Below are positions 34,105-44,740 of a stretch of DNA of 64,000 bases, piece by piece. The position numbers and the translations under genes are program-made. The DNA is from Siphonodentalium dalli (Eukaryota > Mollusca > Scaphopoda > Gadilida > Siphonodentaliidae): positions 98,091,343 to 98,155,342 of the forward strand of contig CP136065.1 in NCBI GenBank assembly GCA_032622095.1, in the 5' to 3' direction. Positions within the stretch are counted from its first letter, which is position 1, and each line of letters begins with the position of its first letter. The notes under the pieces were generated by a model that saw only the letters and a list, made by a program, of their open reading frames with translations, was not told where the DNA came from and made no database searches.

Positions 34105-34450
34105 TAGAAATGAAGAATAATCTCGCTCAAGGTTATTTTTACAAATTATATTATATCCAAACTGACAACACACACCGTAATTATTATATATTCATTTAAT
34201 GCAGTGACTATCGATGGCTACATCATTTCGTTAGTTTATCGCCAATAGTTGCGTCCCGAATCGAGAAGTAAATATACACAATTGAGCGTAGTTTAGACTA
34301 TGTTATCTATGGAGTAGTATGGTCAATTTGCTTCAGATTTTTGGCGATATTAGTAGAATGCTATATTCATCCAGTTGGCATAGCGCCTGAATACTAACTT
34401 ATCAGTTTCACGCACTCGAACAAGTCCATAATATGTCTTTAACTTCATGA
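34105..34450 (+). repeat. Interspersed repeat shared with 8.9-9.26 kb
   Basis: This is the partner of 8915-9260 in the same orientation, sharing AACTGACAACACACACCGT, GTTAGTTTATCGCC.ATAGTT and GGCATAGCGCCTGAATACTA. The class is unknown. Its copy in the duplicated block lies inside the interval that is absent from copy B. Confidence 0.65.
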
Positions 34451-34598
34451 GCAATGTAAGTGTAGAAGAGGACATGATCCATTTGTCACACTTTGTATTT
34501 GTAAACATCCACCTCATATTTAAACGTCCGAACCCCAAAATAATGTATACAAAATTTGGTAGAGGTTTCTCAAAACATACCCGCGAAAGATTTCTGAA

Positions 34599-34721
34599 CA
34601 AATTCGTCGATATAGTGCTGAAAATTAACAAATTCCTTGATATAGTGCGCTGAAAATTAACAAATTCCTTGATATAGTGCGCTGAAAATGAACAAATTCG
34701 TCGATATATAGCGCTGAAAAT
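34599..34721. repeat. Tandem repeat, about 35 bp unit, four copies
   Basis: The unit is GAACAAATTCGTCGATATAG + TGCGCTGAAAATT. Units 2 and 3 have CTT for CGT and are almost identical to each other; units 1 and 4 differ slightly. No other copy was seen. Confidence 0.8.
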
Positions 34722-36111
34722 AGGTGTTTTGTTTCTGACATTTTTCGATAAATTTGAGATCGTTTCGTTTGTGCAGGTTAAATATTTTTATTTAATCAGT
34801 GGTCGCGTAAAATTGCACATGCATGTATCGACCGTGGGAAGACAATCTAGAGCTGTCTTCGTTCTGAATCGTTCATAGTATTACCTAATTTTGATGATTA
34901 AAAAGAAGAGAAATCGGTGCGTGAAGTTATCTAATATTTCCATCAATATATAACGCAATATAGCTTTTCCCGTCAGTCGCGCGTTATTCCGTTACCGATT
35001 CCAGAATTTCAATGGATACAAATGGCGCATTATTTGCTCGGGGTCCGATTTTTGTATTGTAGTTGTATTTATTATGTCTTCAATGCGTCTTTCTGTGACA
35101 TATAATGCTTGTACAAAGGTAGTTCAAGTAATTATCGACCCATTGAGATACCGGGGCAATTCAAAAGCGAATATTATTAGGTGTATTTTGTAGCACAAAC
35201 CGCCATGTGGGTTTTAAATCAACTTACGTGAGGAATTTCTGATGTATTTGGAAATAGCATAAGCCACGGGGCCAAATGGAAGGACTAATTACAATAATGC
35301 AACTAATTACTGAGTTATTGGTAAGGATGAAACAAAACGAACAAATGGTCAAAGCTCAACAGAAGTGTGCCTTATGGCGATGTTTGATTTCAAATGAGAT
35401 TTAAATTTGGTCTTCGTGCGAACAATAGCGTTAGCGAAGGGAAATCATGATCCAAAGAGGGGCGTGATTGATTCCTAATTCGGCATCGTAGTATGTTAGT
35501 GATGATTATTAATGATAATTTACGCATGACATCAAGTTCGACTGGAGCATAAGGGGGTTGTTTGTCAATCACGATCGTATAATATTTGACAGCACTTGGG
35601 TCAACTAACCGGTATTCAGAAAATTAAGTTCATATGAAGGATAAATTACCCTAAACATCTATACACACATGTACTCATATATATACGATTGACAAGAGCT
35701 ATATAAGGGTGGTGCTGATATTAATTTACAATGGGTTGGGTGTTCAGAGAACCTATTTATAGAAAAAAATATCTAGAACGATTCAAAAATCCCACAATAA
35801 GAGAAATGTGATCCACGTTTAACAATATATTCTGGCAGCCAAACCGCGATTTTAGCCTCATGGGTCTGTTCGCGTATAAAGTGTTATTCTTTGCGGATTC
35901 CGGTGATCTGTGGTGCTCGTCTGAAGAATAAACCGGCTGACCCACAGCACATTGATGAATTTGAGAGATTCGGGTAAAACCAAGATGGCGGTCAAAACTT
36001 GCCATAAGAAAAAGGTTTCTACCGGAAAAGACCCAGAATATTATAGCGATAGCACATTGATTATGTTTATAGGATCTCATTATGATATTTCAACCGAATT
36101 TGTGATGATTG
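34722..36111. other. Intergenic with a repeat fragment at 35060-35215
   Basis: Positions 35060-35215 match 44575-44740 and 63530-63690 (GAATATTATTAGGTGT, CAAACCGCCATGTGG, CAAAGGTAGTTCAAGTAATT). They are the 3' part of the family described at 44305. Elsewhere I see no gene. Confidence 0.5.
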
Positions 36112-36733
36112 TTATACCCCCCGCAACGAAGTTAGGGAGGGGTATACTGGAGTCAGCTTGTCCGTCCGTCGTCCGTCGTCCGTCCGTCCGTCCGTCCGTC
36201 GTCCGTCCGTGGACACAAATTTGTCCTGAGTTTTTCTCAGTCGTTTTTTGATCAATTTCCGTGAAACTTGGCACAGACATCAACCACCATGGGAACCTGT
36301 GCACCTACGATTATGACGTCTGTCGGACTTTTTTTGGTGGAGTTATCCCCCCTTTTTCGACTTAGAATTTTTTTCGCAACATGTATACTTTTGTCCGAGC
36401 TTTTATTCCTACATTTTTCGGTCAATGTTTTTAAAACGTGACACTGATATTTAGTACCATGGGAACCTGTGCACCTGCGAGTATGACGTCTGTCCGACAT
36501 GTTTTGTGTGGAGTTATTCCCCTTTTTCGACTTAGAATTTTTTTCGCAACATACATAATTTTGTCCAAGCTTTTATTCCTACATTTTTTGGTCAATAGGT
36601 TTAAGATTAGGGTTATGGTTGTACACCTGCAATGGGAACTGTTATTTTATTATTTTAACTAAATGTTTACTGACATGTGAAACATCTTAGTATTTTAAAA
36701 ACAGGGGGTATCCGTAGTCCCATTGGGACAGTC
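36112..36733 (+). repeat. Full copy of the (GTCC)n-bearing interspersed repeat
   Basis: It begins TATACCCCCCGCAACGAAGT and ends near AGGGGGTATCCGTAGTCCCA, so the ends are loosely inverted (GTATA/CCCCC). A GTCC/GTC microsatellite occupies about 36164-36210. The interior has two to three degenerate direct units of about 180 bp, each with ATGGGAACCTGTGCACCT..GATTATGACGTCTGT and CGACTTAGAATTTTTTTCGC. It resembles a common mollusc repeat. Open frames through it are not conserved. Confidence 0.75.
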
Positions 36734-37474
36734 ACACCTCTAGTTTTAAAGACCACCATCATGACGGCTTGAAATCGCAAAGATTTTAATTTTTACTTAA
36801 TTCCCAACAAGAAAACGTTGTATTTTTAGTTTTTTTAGTTGAAATGACTCGCAATTGTCTAGACAGATATTAATATCTTGGTTTCGTCGCGTTTATGTGA
36901 TCAAAACAGGCCGATTACTACTTGGACATTTTGTCCCACCTGCGTCATAGCAATTCAGCATAAGGACAACTTAACCTATGGTGGGAATTACATCCTAAAA
37001 TCAATCAATCTATTACACACATTGAAGCACTTGTACTGCATGAATCAGTGCATCCATAAATCTGATATATCTATGACGTTGGGTTTGGGTATTCAAAGGG
37101 ATGTTAGAACAGTTAGACAGTGCTGGACGCCCAGAAATGGACTTCAGGACAAGGTGAGTAAGATAAGCCATGAACGCATTACTAACACCGAACGGATCAA
37201 TGGGCACTAATGTGGAGATCTCCTCCTAAATCTTTGCGATGGCTAGCCAATAAAACACTAAACGAACAAATTGGAATTCACATATTTAATAGTTTAGTTT
37301 AATATATACACACAATCATAAAATTTAAACTTAAAATGTGTAAATACTGCTTGTAAGGTTATGATAAACGACGATTTCGAAGCTCTGGAACATCATTCGA
37401 TTTCAACAATATAGCACTGACCTGAAAATTGGAATGAACATGTAGCGTAAGTCAATTGGGTTCAATACAAACCC
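36734..37474. other. Intergenic, no gene recognised
   Basis: The open frame at 36878-37210 has no recognisable domain and no supporting signal, so I treat it as chance. Confidence 0.4.
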
Positions 37475-37862
37475 TGTACGTTCATACACTCGCAAACTTG
37501 CCTGACATTTCCCCAGGCATTTCCCCCAGGCATTCCACACAGGCATTTCCCCAGGCATTTCTACACAGAAGGCTACACTGTGGCAAACAACGAACTCAAA
37601 TTTGCAAATAAAATTCATCTGCTTAACACTAAATATATGAGAAGTAAAAACCCTGTAGTTTCACATATAGCGATGCTACCGAAATGTACCTGTAAATAAC
37701 ATGCAATTCTCTCACAAGGATCAATCATATAGGAACATTAGCTTTGATAAAGATGCATTGTATGTACATTGTATGTATATATTATGGCACCATATGGTTT
37801 TCCATGGCGAAAGCCTGCACAAAAAATATACCGTGCGAACTTATCAGCGTATGAACGTACCC
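37475..37862. mobile_element. MITE, complete copy with GTACGTTCATAC ends
   Basis: The left end is GTACGTTCATACACTCGCAA and the right end, read inward, is GTACGTTCATACGCTGATAA. The interior contains a small tandem tract CCCCAGGCATTTC.. (37508-37565), GCGATGCTACCGAAATG and TTATGGCACCATATGG. Partial copies lie at 9893, 14640 and 31956. No coding capacity. Confidence 0.7.
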
Positions 37863-37999
37863 TTAAGGTGTCGCTGTCAGTTATTCAACTCTCACAAAAA
37901 TATCAGTTCCTCATAGCTGAAAATGTGAAAAAATTTCGTATACTTAACATAATGAGGTTTAGGTATTCATTTTCAACGGCCACCATCGATCCAAATTTC

Positions 38000-38195
38000 A
38001 GCTGCGCTGGTACAGCATTACATATCATGTGCCAGTGCATACTCTTATATATGCGAGTCTTTCATATGGAGCCTCGCATATATAAGAGAATGCACTCGGT
38101 ACAAGGTCATGGTAAATTTGCTAAGCCAATGTATTCTCTTATATATGCGAGGGTTCCTTTGAGAGACTCGCATTTATAAGAGAATGCACTGGCAC
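38000..38195. mobile_element. Paired-hairpin MITE, copy 2
   Basis: It starts CAGCTGCGCTGGTACAGCAT. Hairpin 1 is 38030-38099 (CTCTTATATATGCGAG and its complement around TCTTTCATATGGAGC) and hairpin 2 is 38125-38194. The order and spacing match copies 1 and 3. Terminal TTAA sites are not certain in this copy. Confidence 0.75.
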
Positions 38196-38639
38196 AGGAT
38201 ATTTCTCAAAATTTCACGTGTATAGTAAATTGGAATCATTTCTGAACTGTGGCTAAGACTTTATAGGAGAATAATTCATAGCTCAGAAGTAGGTGACTTT
38301 TTTTTTAACAAAATTAATTCTAAAATCTAAATCAAAAACAAATATGAAACTGAATATTCATAGAAAACTCTAAACCGTGAAGCTAATGCTTTTATCTAGT
38401 ACACGCATTTTTTAATTTGTTCAAATAGATTCTTTTTGCCTGGATAGTTGTTTTTCTTTACAAACAGGAAGTGTCGTTTGAAAGAAGTGTTAATATTTCT
38501 TTTTATAGCCTATTTGCCTGAAAATGTATAAATGCTTGCCCTAGGTAAGCCGTCTAGCTTTTCAACGAATCCATCAGATATACTGGTATCTAGTTCTGCA
38601 ATATTAAGATAACCCGTTCTATACTAAATACTATTTGTG

Positions 38640-38820
38640 AGTATTTTCCTTAGGATATGTTCATATAATAACATCGTTTTGTTGAACTTATTATCGGAAC
38701 ATTTAGTTGTCTGATTTTATAACCTGCACATTTCTCCAAATTAATATTAAACCATTCCAAAGTATACTTCTATAACTGAATGGGAGATTCCATCTAGTAT
38801 AAAACAGTTAAAACAAATTG
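38640..38820. mobile_element. Hairpin MITE, TTAACCCTTTCTATA family (degraded)
   Basis: GATATGTTCATATAATAAC..TTGTTGAACTTATTATCGG.AACATTT is the hairpin, and CCAAAGTATACTTCTATAACTGAATGG is the opposite-end module. Orientation is reverse relative to 8.6 kb. The right end is near CAGTTAAAA (38804-38812). Confidence 0.55.
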
Positions 38821-38880
38821 GCAAGACTGAAATAGGCCATATCTGCGTCACCTTAAATATCTCAAGAGATACAAGTTTAA

Positions 38881-39132
38881 CCCTTCCATGACTGGAGTTT
38901 TCTGAAGTAGCAACACCCTGTGCCAATGCATTCTCTTATATATGCGAATCTCCAACGGGGAGCCTCGCATATATAAGTGAATACATTGGCCTAACAATAT
39001 TTAAATTGATCTTGTAAGCCAGTGCATTCTCTTATATATCCGAGGCTCTCTATTGGAGAATCGCAAATATAAAAGAATGCAATGGCAAATGATTTTTAAT
39101 GCTGCACCAGCGCAGCTCCCATCAAGAAAGTG
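38881..39132. mobile_element. Paired-hairpin MITE, copy 3 (reverse orientation)
   Basis: It is flanked by TTAA at 38877-38880 and 39133-39136. Hairpins are at about 38920-38990 and 39018-39085. Arms carry TGCATTCTCTTATATATGCG. GCTGCACCAGCGCAGC (39101-39116) is the mirror of the GCTGCGCTGGTGCAGC-like module in copies 1 and 2. The length of 252 bp is the same as copy 1. It lies about 210 bases beyond the stop of the PRDM8-like gene and could fall within its 3' UTR. Confidence 0.8.
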
Positions 39133-39345
39133 TTAAAGTATCTATCCGGTTACATAACTTGATATTTATCTCCATTTGTTCTGAATTATGGTACTGCGAT
39201 GTCAATAAAATAATAAGGAAATACATGTACCGTACAATCAGAATGGTAACACGTGACTTGTAATCGTCACGAGGTAACGACATATTCGCCGGTGATGATT
39301 TGGAATGTACCCGTGATAGCAAACTACCCATACAAATGTCTGATG

Positions 39346-40336
39346 TCAATTTCCTGAATGTGACGTCATATGCCGCGTCAAGTGGTGGCGTTCTTTGAAA
39401 GATTCGCCGCAAACGTTACACTTGAGTTTTTCCTCTCGCCTCGTTTTCGTTTGCGGGAATTCTCGTTTGTGGTGAGATCTCATGTGGTAAACGAGGTCGC
39501 TTGTCATCCTGAATGTGGTGTTACACATAGCACACCAATTCTGTCCACAATTCAAGTTTATCGCTGATAAGGGAGTACCCATCATAGCTGGACTCGCGCT
39601 CATCATGACTTTTTCCACCATGGGGTTGTTGCTCTTGACTAGAGGATACATAACTGGAAAACCCATGGGGTTAACGCCAACTTTACTCCTTAGGTAGGGA
39701 TTGTTTTCCATTCCTGGGTGCGATAATCCAGAAATAGAAGGGAAAGGATGACCACTGCTCTGTTTGTATGGTCTGTAAGAAGCGTCGTGTGGCATCGATG
39801 GTTCATTGAGTCCCCCGTGTAAGATTAACTGATTCGGCGCACACAAGAAAGGCAAATTCATGTGTTGTAAAGACGAACTAACGAACCCACTGTTTTCCAT
39901 CGCGCTCCGTTGCTGCTGATGCCGAATGACGTCTCTCATACCAACTAGACTTTGATCTGGAGAAAGTGTTTGGTGTGCAGGTGGCGCTCGTTCGGGTGAT
40001 GGGGTAGGAACCATCCTATTGTCTATTTTTGGAGTTGTCGGGATGCTTATTTTGTCGACTTTAGTGAACGCACTTTTCGTTTCAGACGTTTCTGGTATGC
40101 TGTCTGGTGACGATAGTGAAGCAGACGCACTGGAAACGGAAGCGGATGGACTCGATTTCGTCTCCTGTGGGAACATCATTGCGATGCTGAATCTATGCTG
40201 ATCTAGCTTCCGCTTCTTGACTGCGTGTACTACGTCATCATCATATGTGTGCTCTCGGAGTGAGTCGCGCGAATGTTGCGTGTCGCGGCGTAGGACCTCC
40301 ATCGTCAGAGAGTGTCTTGTTATAGAAATATCACAC
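39346..40336 (-). CDS. PRDM8/ZNF488-like zinc-finger protein, 3' terminal exon
   Basis: The C-terminus holds two C2H2 fingers in the arrangement peculiar to PRDM8/ZNF488: NWCAMCNTTFRMTSDLVYHM then EEKLKCNVCGESFKERHHLT, ending shortly after (HMTSHSGN-stop). Vertebrate PRDM8 has nearly the same two segments and is a nuclear transcriptional repressor acting in neural development. Counting from the ATG at 40302-40300 gives 318 residues, with fingers at about 257-278 and 295-315. Upstream are a basic KKRKLD patch (possible nuclear signal) and a Ser/Pro-rich disordered region. The frame is open back to a splice acceptor at 40337-40338, so the exon may continue a protein begun in unseen upstream exons, where a PR domain would lie. 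No PR domain was found in this window. The identity of the fingers is strong; the start and gene extent are uncertain. Confidence 0.85.
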
Positions 40337-40355
40337 CTGAAATTAGATAATAAAA
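40337..40355 (-). promoter_or_regulatory. Consensus 3' splice acceptor of the PRDM8-like exon
   Basis: Read on the minus strand: TTATTATCTAATTTCAG followed by GTGTGATATTTC. The pyrimidine-leaning tract, the TCTAAT branch-like motif and the terminal CAG suggest the ORF upstream of this point is intron. It places the exon start at 40336. Confidence 0.6.
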
Positions 40356-43111
40356 GTACGTTCAGAATTTGGATCGATACGTTAAAGCTGTGGTGCGGCG
40401 ACATTCCAATTTATGTAAATGTTAAGATAATGAAGTCACTTTAATGATAACACTAAATTTCAATATACATCGATGTAAGCCAATGCCCAACGCCGACGCA
40501 AGAGTTAATCCATGTCTAGTTTAACACCGACGTACATGTACTAAATGTTTGGGCTTCAATTAGTTTCGGTGCGCATAGTTCATTATTGATCAAATTTGGC
40601 CCATGAAAAGTGCATGTCGGGGATTTTGCCGAAATAAAAACAATGGGCGGCGTTTAAACATTTTGTTGTTAGTTTGATCTTGTAATTTGAAATCTGTGAT
40701 GTTTCTTTGAAGTTACCGAGCGTCAGCAAGACGATCCAGTGAGTTCAATGGCGAAATCTGACAATTTTATTAGCAAGTGTATATAACAACTACTATGCTT
40801 TCAAAAGGGATGTTCTGATTGATACCTTAATCACAGACATGTGACGTAAGAGAGGCGTTTAATTTATCCATTATCCACGTGGGTTACGCATATATCATAT
40901 TACAAACGACCATAAAGTTCCCAAGGGGAGGCAAATCTTACATACAGGAAGACACGTGCTTATGTAATGACAGCAACTGGTGTAATCCAAGCGGTTATTT
41001 TACTTAGTAATTATTTATCAGATGCGGCGCCTGGGTTTCCGTTAGCTTTTGTGACCATTACAGAAGCTTGGCCGTGCGCATCTGAACAAATGATCCCATT
41101 CGGCCCCTTGAATAATGACATCTGTCAGCTAACGATATTGGCTTGTGACCGTCGCGTGCGAAGGAAATAAAACTCGCGACGCGTGAAATACTATATGGCT
41201 TGAGCAAGGCTTTTCAATTTTTCGCAACCATCAAAGGGGAATATGTAAATATGGCTTTTATCTGAGAAGAGGTCTATTCAATGACAATCGAAAGCCACTT
41301 ATCGCACGCCAGCCTCCTATGGTATCAATCGGGCGGCCTGATGAGGTTTTGATGTCAGAGGATTAAAATTGATACACCCACAAAAGAGCTGCATAACGCC
41401 GGATAGCGTATATTTCAAATGGGTACTTTCTCATATTGCCCATGTCCACGATTACGTCTCCGCAATGGTACCTCAAGGTACATGTACATATGTACGCGCA
41501 GCAGATCTTTGACATTTGACATATCCATTGGCTTACTTTGGTGTTATAGGTTTTATTTAAATTAATTAAAGTGAAATTGTGTTCATAAAACTATGATCAT
41601 AATTCTCACCAACAGGGATAGGCATGTACAAATTCTGGCAATACAGACTCTATTAATATATATATGCATGGAACTGATCATGAACGTCTTGTTAATAAAA
41701 CCAAGTGAATATTGCAGGGATAAATGTATGAACCGACAGACGTCCTGCTTATTGTCTCATATTTCGCAAAGTTGGGCGGGTTTATATATATATATATTTC
41801 TGTGCCGAATATGCACTTTTGGGTGGGTGGGAGGGTGGCACAAATGACTTTGCGAGTTATATAATTATCGGACCTGCATGCGCGTTATTTATCGACACTT
41901 TGACTTCGTTAACATTGAGGTAAATTGACCAGGAATAATCCGAAATCTCTAAGGAAGTTATCTGTTTAATTAGTCCTTGTGTCGGTCATTGAATATTCAT
42001 TGAACCATAGTCTGTAAGCGCCTTGGCTAATTGTTGTCGAGTGGGTCCAATCTGTTCCAGCACCTGTTTGGAATTCTACCACTAGATTTGCGCCATATTA
42101 AGGCGGGTGATGTATTCGTCCATAATCGCCCGTCTGTCGCAATGATGACACCAATGACGGTGACATATCTCACATTGATGGTTCGGGAAACAATTCACGG
42201 AATTGACTCTATATTGTAATTAAATGTCCATGATTACACTGGGATCGAGTTCTATTAAAATAGCGCCTCGGGGAATACCAGAATGAAGAGCCTCGTTATG
42301 GACCAACAACTTCGCTTCTGTCTCTGTCTTGCTAAAGACATACTATGTGACTCAACTTTTAAGGGAGTTCCAGACAGCGTGTTTAATGCTAAGTTCAAAG
42401 GGTGGCTAACCCTTTGAACTTAGCACTAAACTATAGAATATTGCCAAATATTTCACCCACACAGATCATGCCATTGTAAAAAAAATCAACATCTGACTAC
42501 GCACAGTTGTAAACATTTAGTCCTTAATCCGGACGAATTTATCGCCGATAAACGAATTTTATGCAATGATTCTTCAACAAGCGTCAATACATATCATGGA
42601 TGTGTCAGAAAGACGTTACACTCTTACCAGTTTGGTTATAAAATTTATGAAAAAGACTTTTTTTTAGCAAGATAATTGATTGTCTCATTCGATCACACAA
42701 TAATAATGTTCTACACCTCTTTATAGCGACTTACAATGTCCATGCATCCAGGAACACCAAGTAAATAATCGAATTAGAAATATGAACTACAACCGATAAG
42801 ACTTACGAATATCTTAAAACAATCGTAAACTTTTCTGACATTCTAAAACATTTACGCATATTAACGACTACGTGTCTGTTTGTGAGAAAATAGTGCCGTT
42901 AAAACTTCTTTCCACCCACAGTAAGGTGATATAGTTCTGTTTGCTGTGATTTTTAGTTTGTGCTTAGTTATGTTGTTATCGGTAATCGTAAATACGGATA
43001 TGTCAAAACGACAAAAGAAAGAACATAAATTTGAGTGACGAAGTATCCTATTCGTAATTCTTATCAGTAGTAGTTCATTGTGCCAAAGGTGTCCACTGTT
43101 GGAAGACGCAC
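40356..43111. other. Upstream of the PRDM8-like exon (probable intron); small hairpin
   Basis: No further exon with a recognisable PR domain was found on the minus strand. A compact hairpin at 42381-42431 has arms TGCTAAGTTCAAAGGGT and ACCCTTTGAACTTAGCA around GGCTA. TA-rich runs lie near 41781-41796. Open frames here show no domain. Confidence 0.5.
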
Positions 43112-43493
43112 TTAACCCTTTACCCAACAGAACGGCCATGTGCCAATGCATTCTCTTATATATGCGAGTCGACCATAGGTCGCCTCGCATATATAAGAGA
43201 ATGCATTGGCTTAACATATTAAAAATGATAAAAATGTAAGAAAAAATGATAAAATTGTTGTAAGAAAAAATGGTAATGCATTCTCTTATATATGCGAGGC
43301 GACCTATGGTCGACTCGCATATATAAGAGAATGCATTGGCACAGGGCATAACTGTAACCATCACAATGTGGTCAATGAACCGGTTCCAATGATATCCATA
43401 TTTGTATGGTGTTATTGAGACAGACCGAAGATAATTTAGGCTGTTGAAGCTTTATTTGGGCGTTTTTGGCCGGTTTGTTGGGTAAAGGGTTAA
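43112..43493. mobile_element. Paired-hairpin element with 25 bp TIRs and TTAA ends, copy 4
   Basis: The ends are TTAACCCTTTACCCAACA and its complement at 43475-43493, flanked as TTAA on both sides (43112-43115 and 43490-43493). Hairpin 1 (43142-43210) has 33 bp arms with one mismatch and an ATA loop. Hairpin 2 (43275-43340) is its inverse, so the left arm of hairpin 1 can also pair with the right arm of hairpin 2. A 60-base A-rich spacer separates them. A further 130 bases lie right of the hairpins. TTAA plus CCC..GGG ends fits piggyBac-type elements; the assignment is inference. Frames crossing this region are not genes. Confidence 0.85.
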
Positions 43494-43914
43494 GTGACAA
43501 ATCAGGTAGCAACTTTAAACTTTCTCCGCAAACGCTCTTCGTTATTATCGCATCAGGATTAATATAAGAATCAACACCCTTTATTTTTACATGCTGCATG
43601 AAAATAGCAGGGAATCTGTTTGACCTTCTGATACGATAAGCTATACATCACACCAATAAGTTCCCACCCGAGGTACAATTGTACGTACATCTATGCGAAA
43701 GGTAATTATTGTTTGAACCGCAGGACGTGATACAAATGTAAAACATTACATGGTTCAATTTGAGTAGCTTTCAAGATGCATTCAGTCTGGATTTCAGTGT
43801 AATTCACGGGAATATTTCCACTTTTTGTGTAGCATATAGTGAATATATTAAAATATTTGTGCGTTGAATTTCTACCTGGAAAAGTTAATATTGTTAACTA
43901 GGTGCATACTATTT
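43494..43914. other. Intergenic, no gene recognised
   Basis: No feature was recognised. AGGTACAATTGTACGTAC near 43671-43688 is a short palindrome-like motif. Confidence 0.4.
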
Positions 43915-44200
43915 TTGATCTACGTAATATGGATGGAGGTATAAGCTGTAGGTTGATAAATACACGATATATTAATAAACGGGCTGCATATGCTCTGAAA
44001 TAATTCTTGTCATGGACACAGGAAATTTCCAGCAGTTTTCAGTTTTCGCACATAAGTGAAATAAACGCCCTTTATTTCTACCATATCGGGAATAGATTAA
44101 GAAGGAACACTTTTTTGTTTCATGTCGAAGAAAGTTCGCGACCCGAATTTTCTGAATTAGATCACTTGAATTTGCCTATCTGTGGTACTACGAGAACATT
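43915..44200. repeat. Partial copy of the 44.3 kb repeat family
   Basis: GGAGGTATAAGCTGTAGGTT, ATACACGATATATTAATA, ATATGCTCTGAAATAATTCT, AAATAAACGCCCTTTATTTC and TACCATATCGGGAATAGATT appear in the same order as at 44345-44520 and 63290-63480. Confidence 0.65.
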
Positions 44201-44304
44201 TAGCGTATTTATCGACATATAGTTTGGTTCCTGGAACAGAACCGCGATGTGACAAAAGCGAGCATAATTTGTACCTTCAAACAGCCAAGTGGCTTTAAAC
44301 GGGC

Positions 44305-44740
44305 ATGGCTTATTCGAGCTTCCAAATTATGGTTAATTAATTTGGAAGGAGGTATAATATAGCTTGACGAATACACGAAATATCGATATAACGACTTCTT
44401 ATGCTCTGAAAAATACTTTCCATCGTCACAGCTATTTTCCAGCTGTGTTCAATTGTTCGCACATAATTGGAAAAAAACGTTCATTTCTACCATATCAGGA
44501 ATAGACTAAAACAAAACGCTCTTTTCTGTACGATGCTGTTCAGTTGTGCTTTTGTTTGGGACCCAAACATCGTAATCAAAGTTGTATTTTTTATGACTTC
44601 AATGTATTTTCAGGAACATACAATGCTCGTAGAAAGGTAGATCAAGTATTTATCGACCTATTTCGATACCGGGAACAATTCAAAAGCGAATATTATTAGG
44701 TGTGGTTTGCATGGAGCGCAAACCGCCAAGCGGCTTTAAG
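44305..44740. repeat. About 435 bp interspersed repeat, full copy
   Basis: It begins TTATTCGAGCTTCCAAATTA and ends CAAACCGCCAAGCGGCTTTA. It contains TTCTACCATATCAGGAATAG, GAAAGGTAGATCAAGTATTT and GCGAATATTATTAGGTGT. The second full copy is 63240-63690, with partial copies at 43915 and 35060. It carries the CGCTCTTT motif seen in many of the other elements. No coding capacity; class unknown. Confidence 0.7.

Noticed and set aside
36878-37210. 110-codon plus-strand open frame
   Set aside because: It begins at GTG rather than ATG, has no recognisable domain, no splice or poly(A) signals and no similarity to any neighbour; the length is within chance for 64 kb.
42861-43364. 167-codon minus-strand open frame
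   Set aside because: It runs through the paired hairpins of the 43.1 kb element. The AT-rich arms happen to lack stops, and other copies do not conserve the frame.
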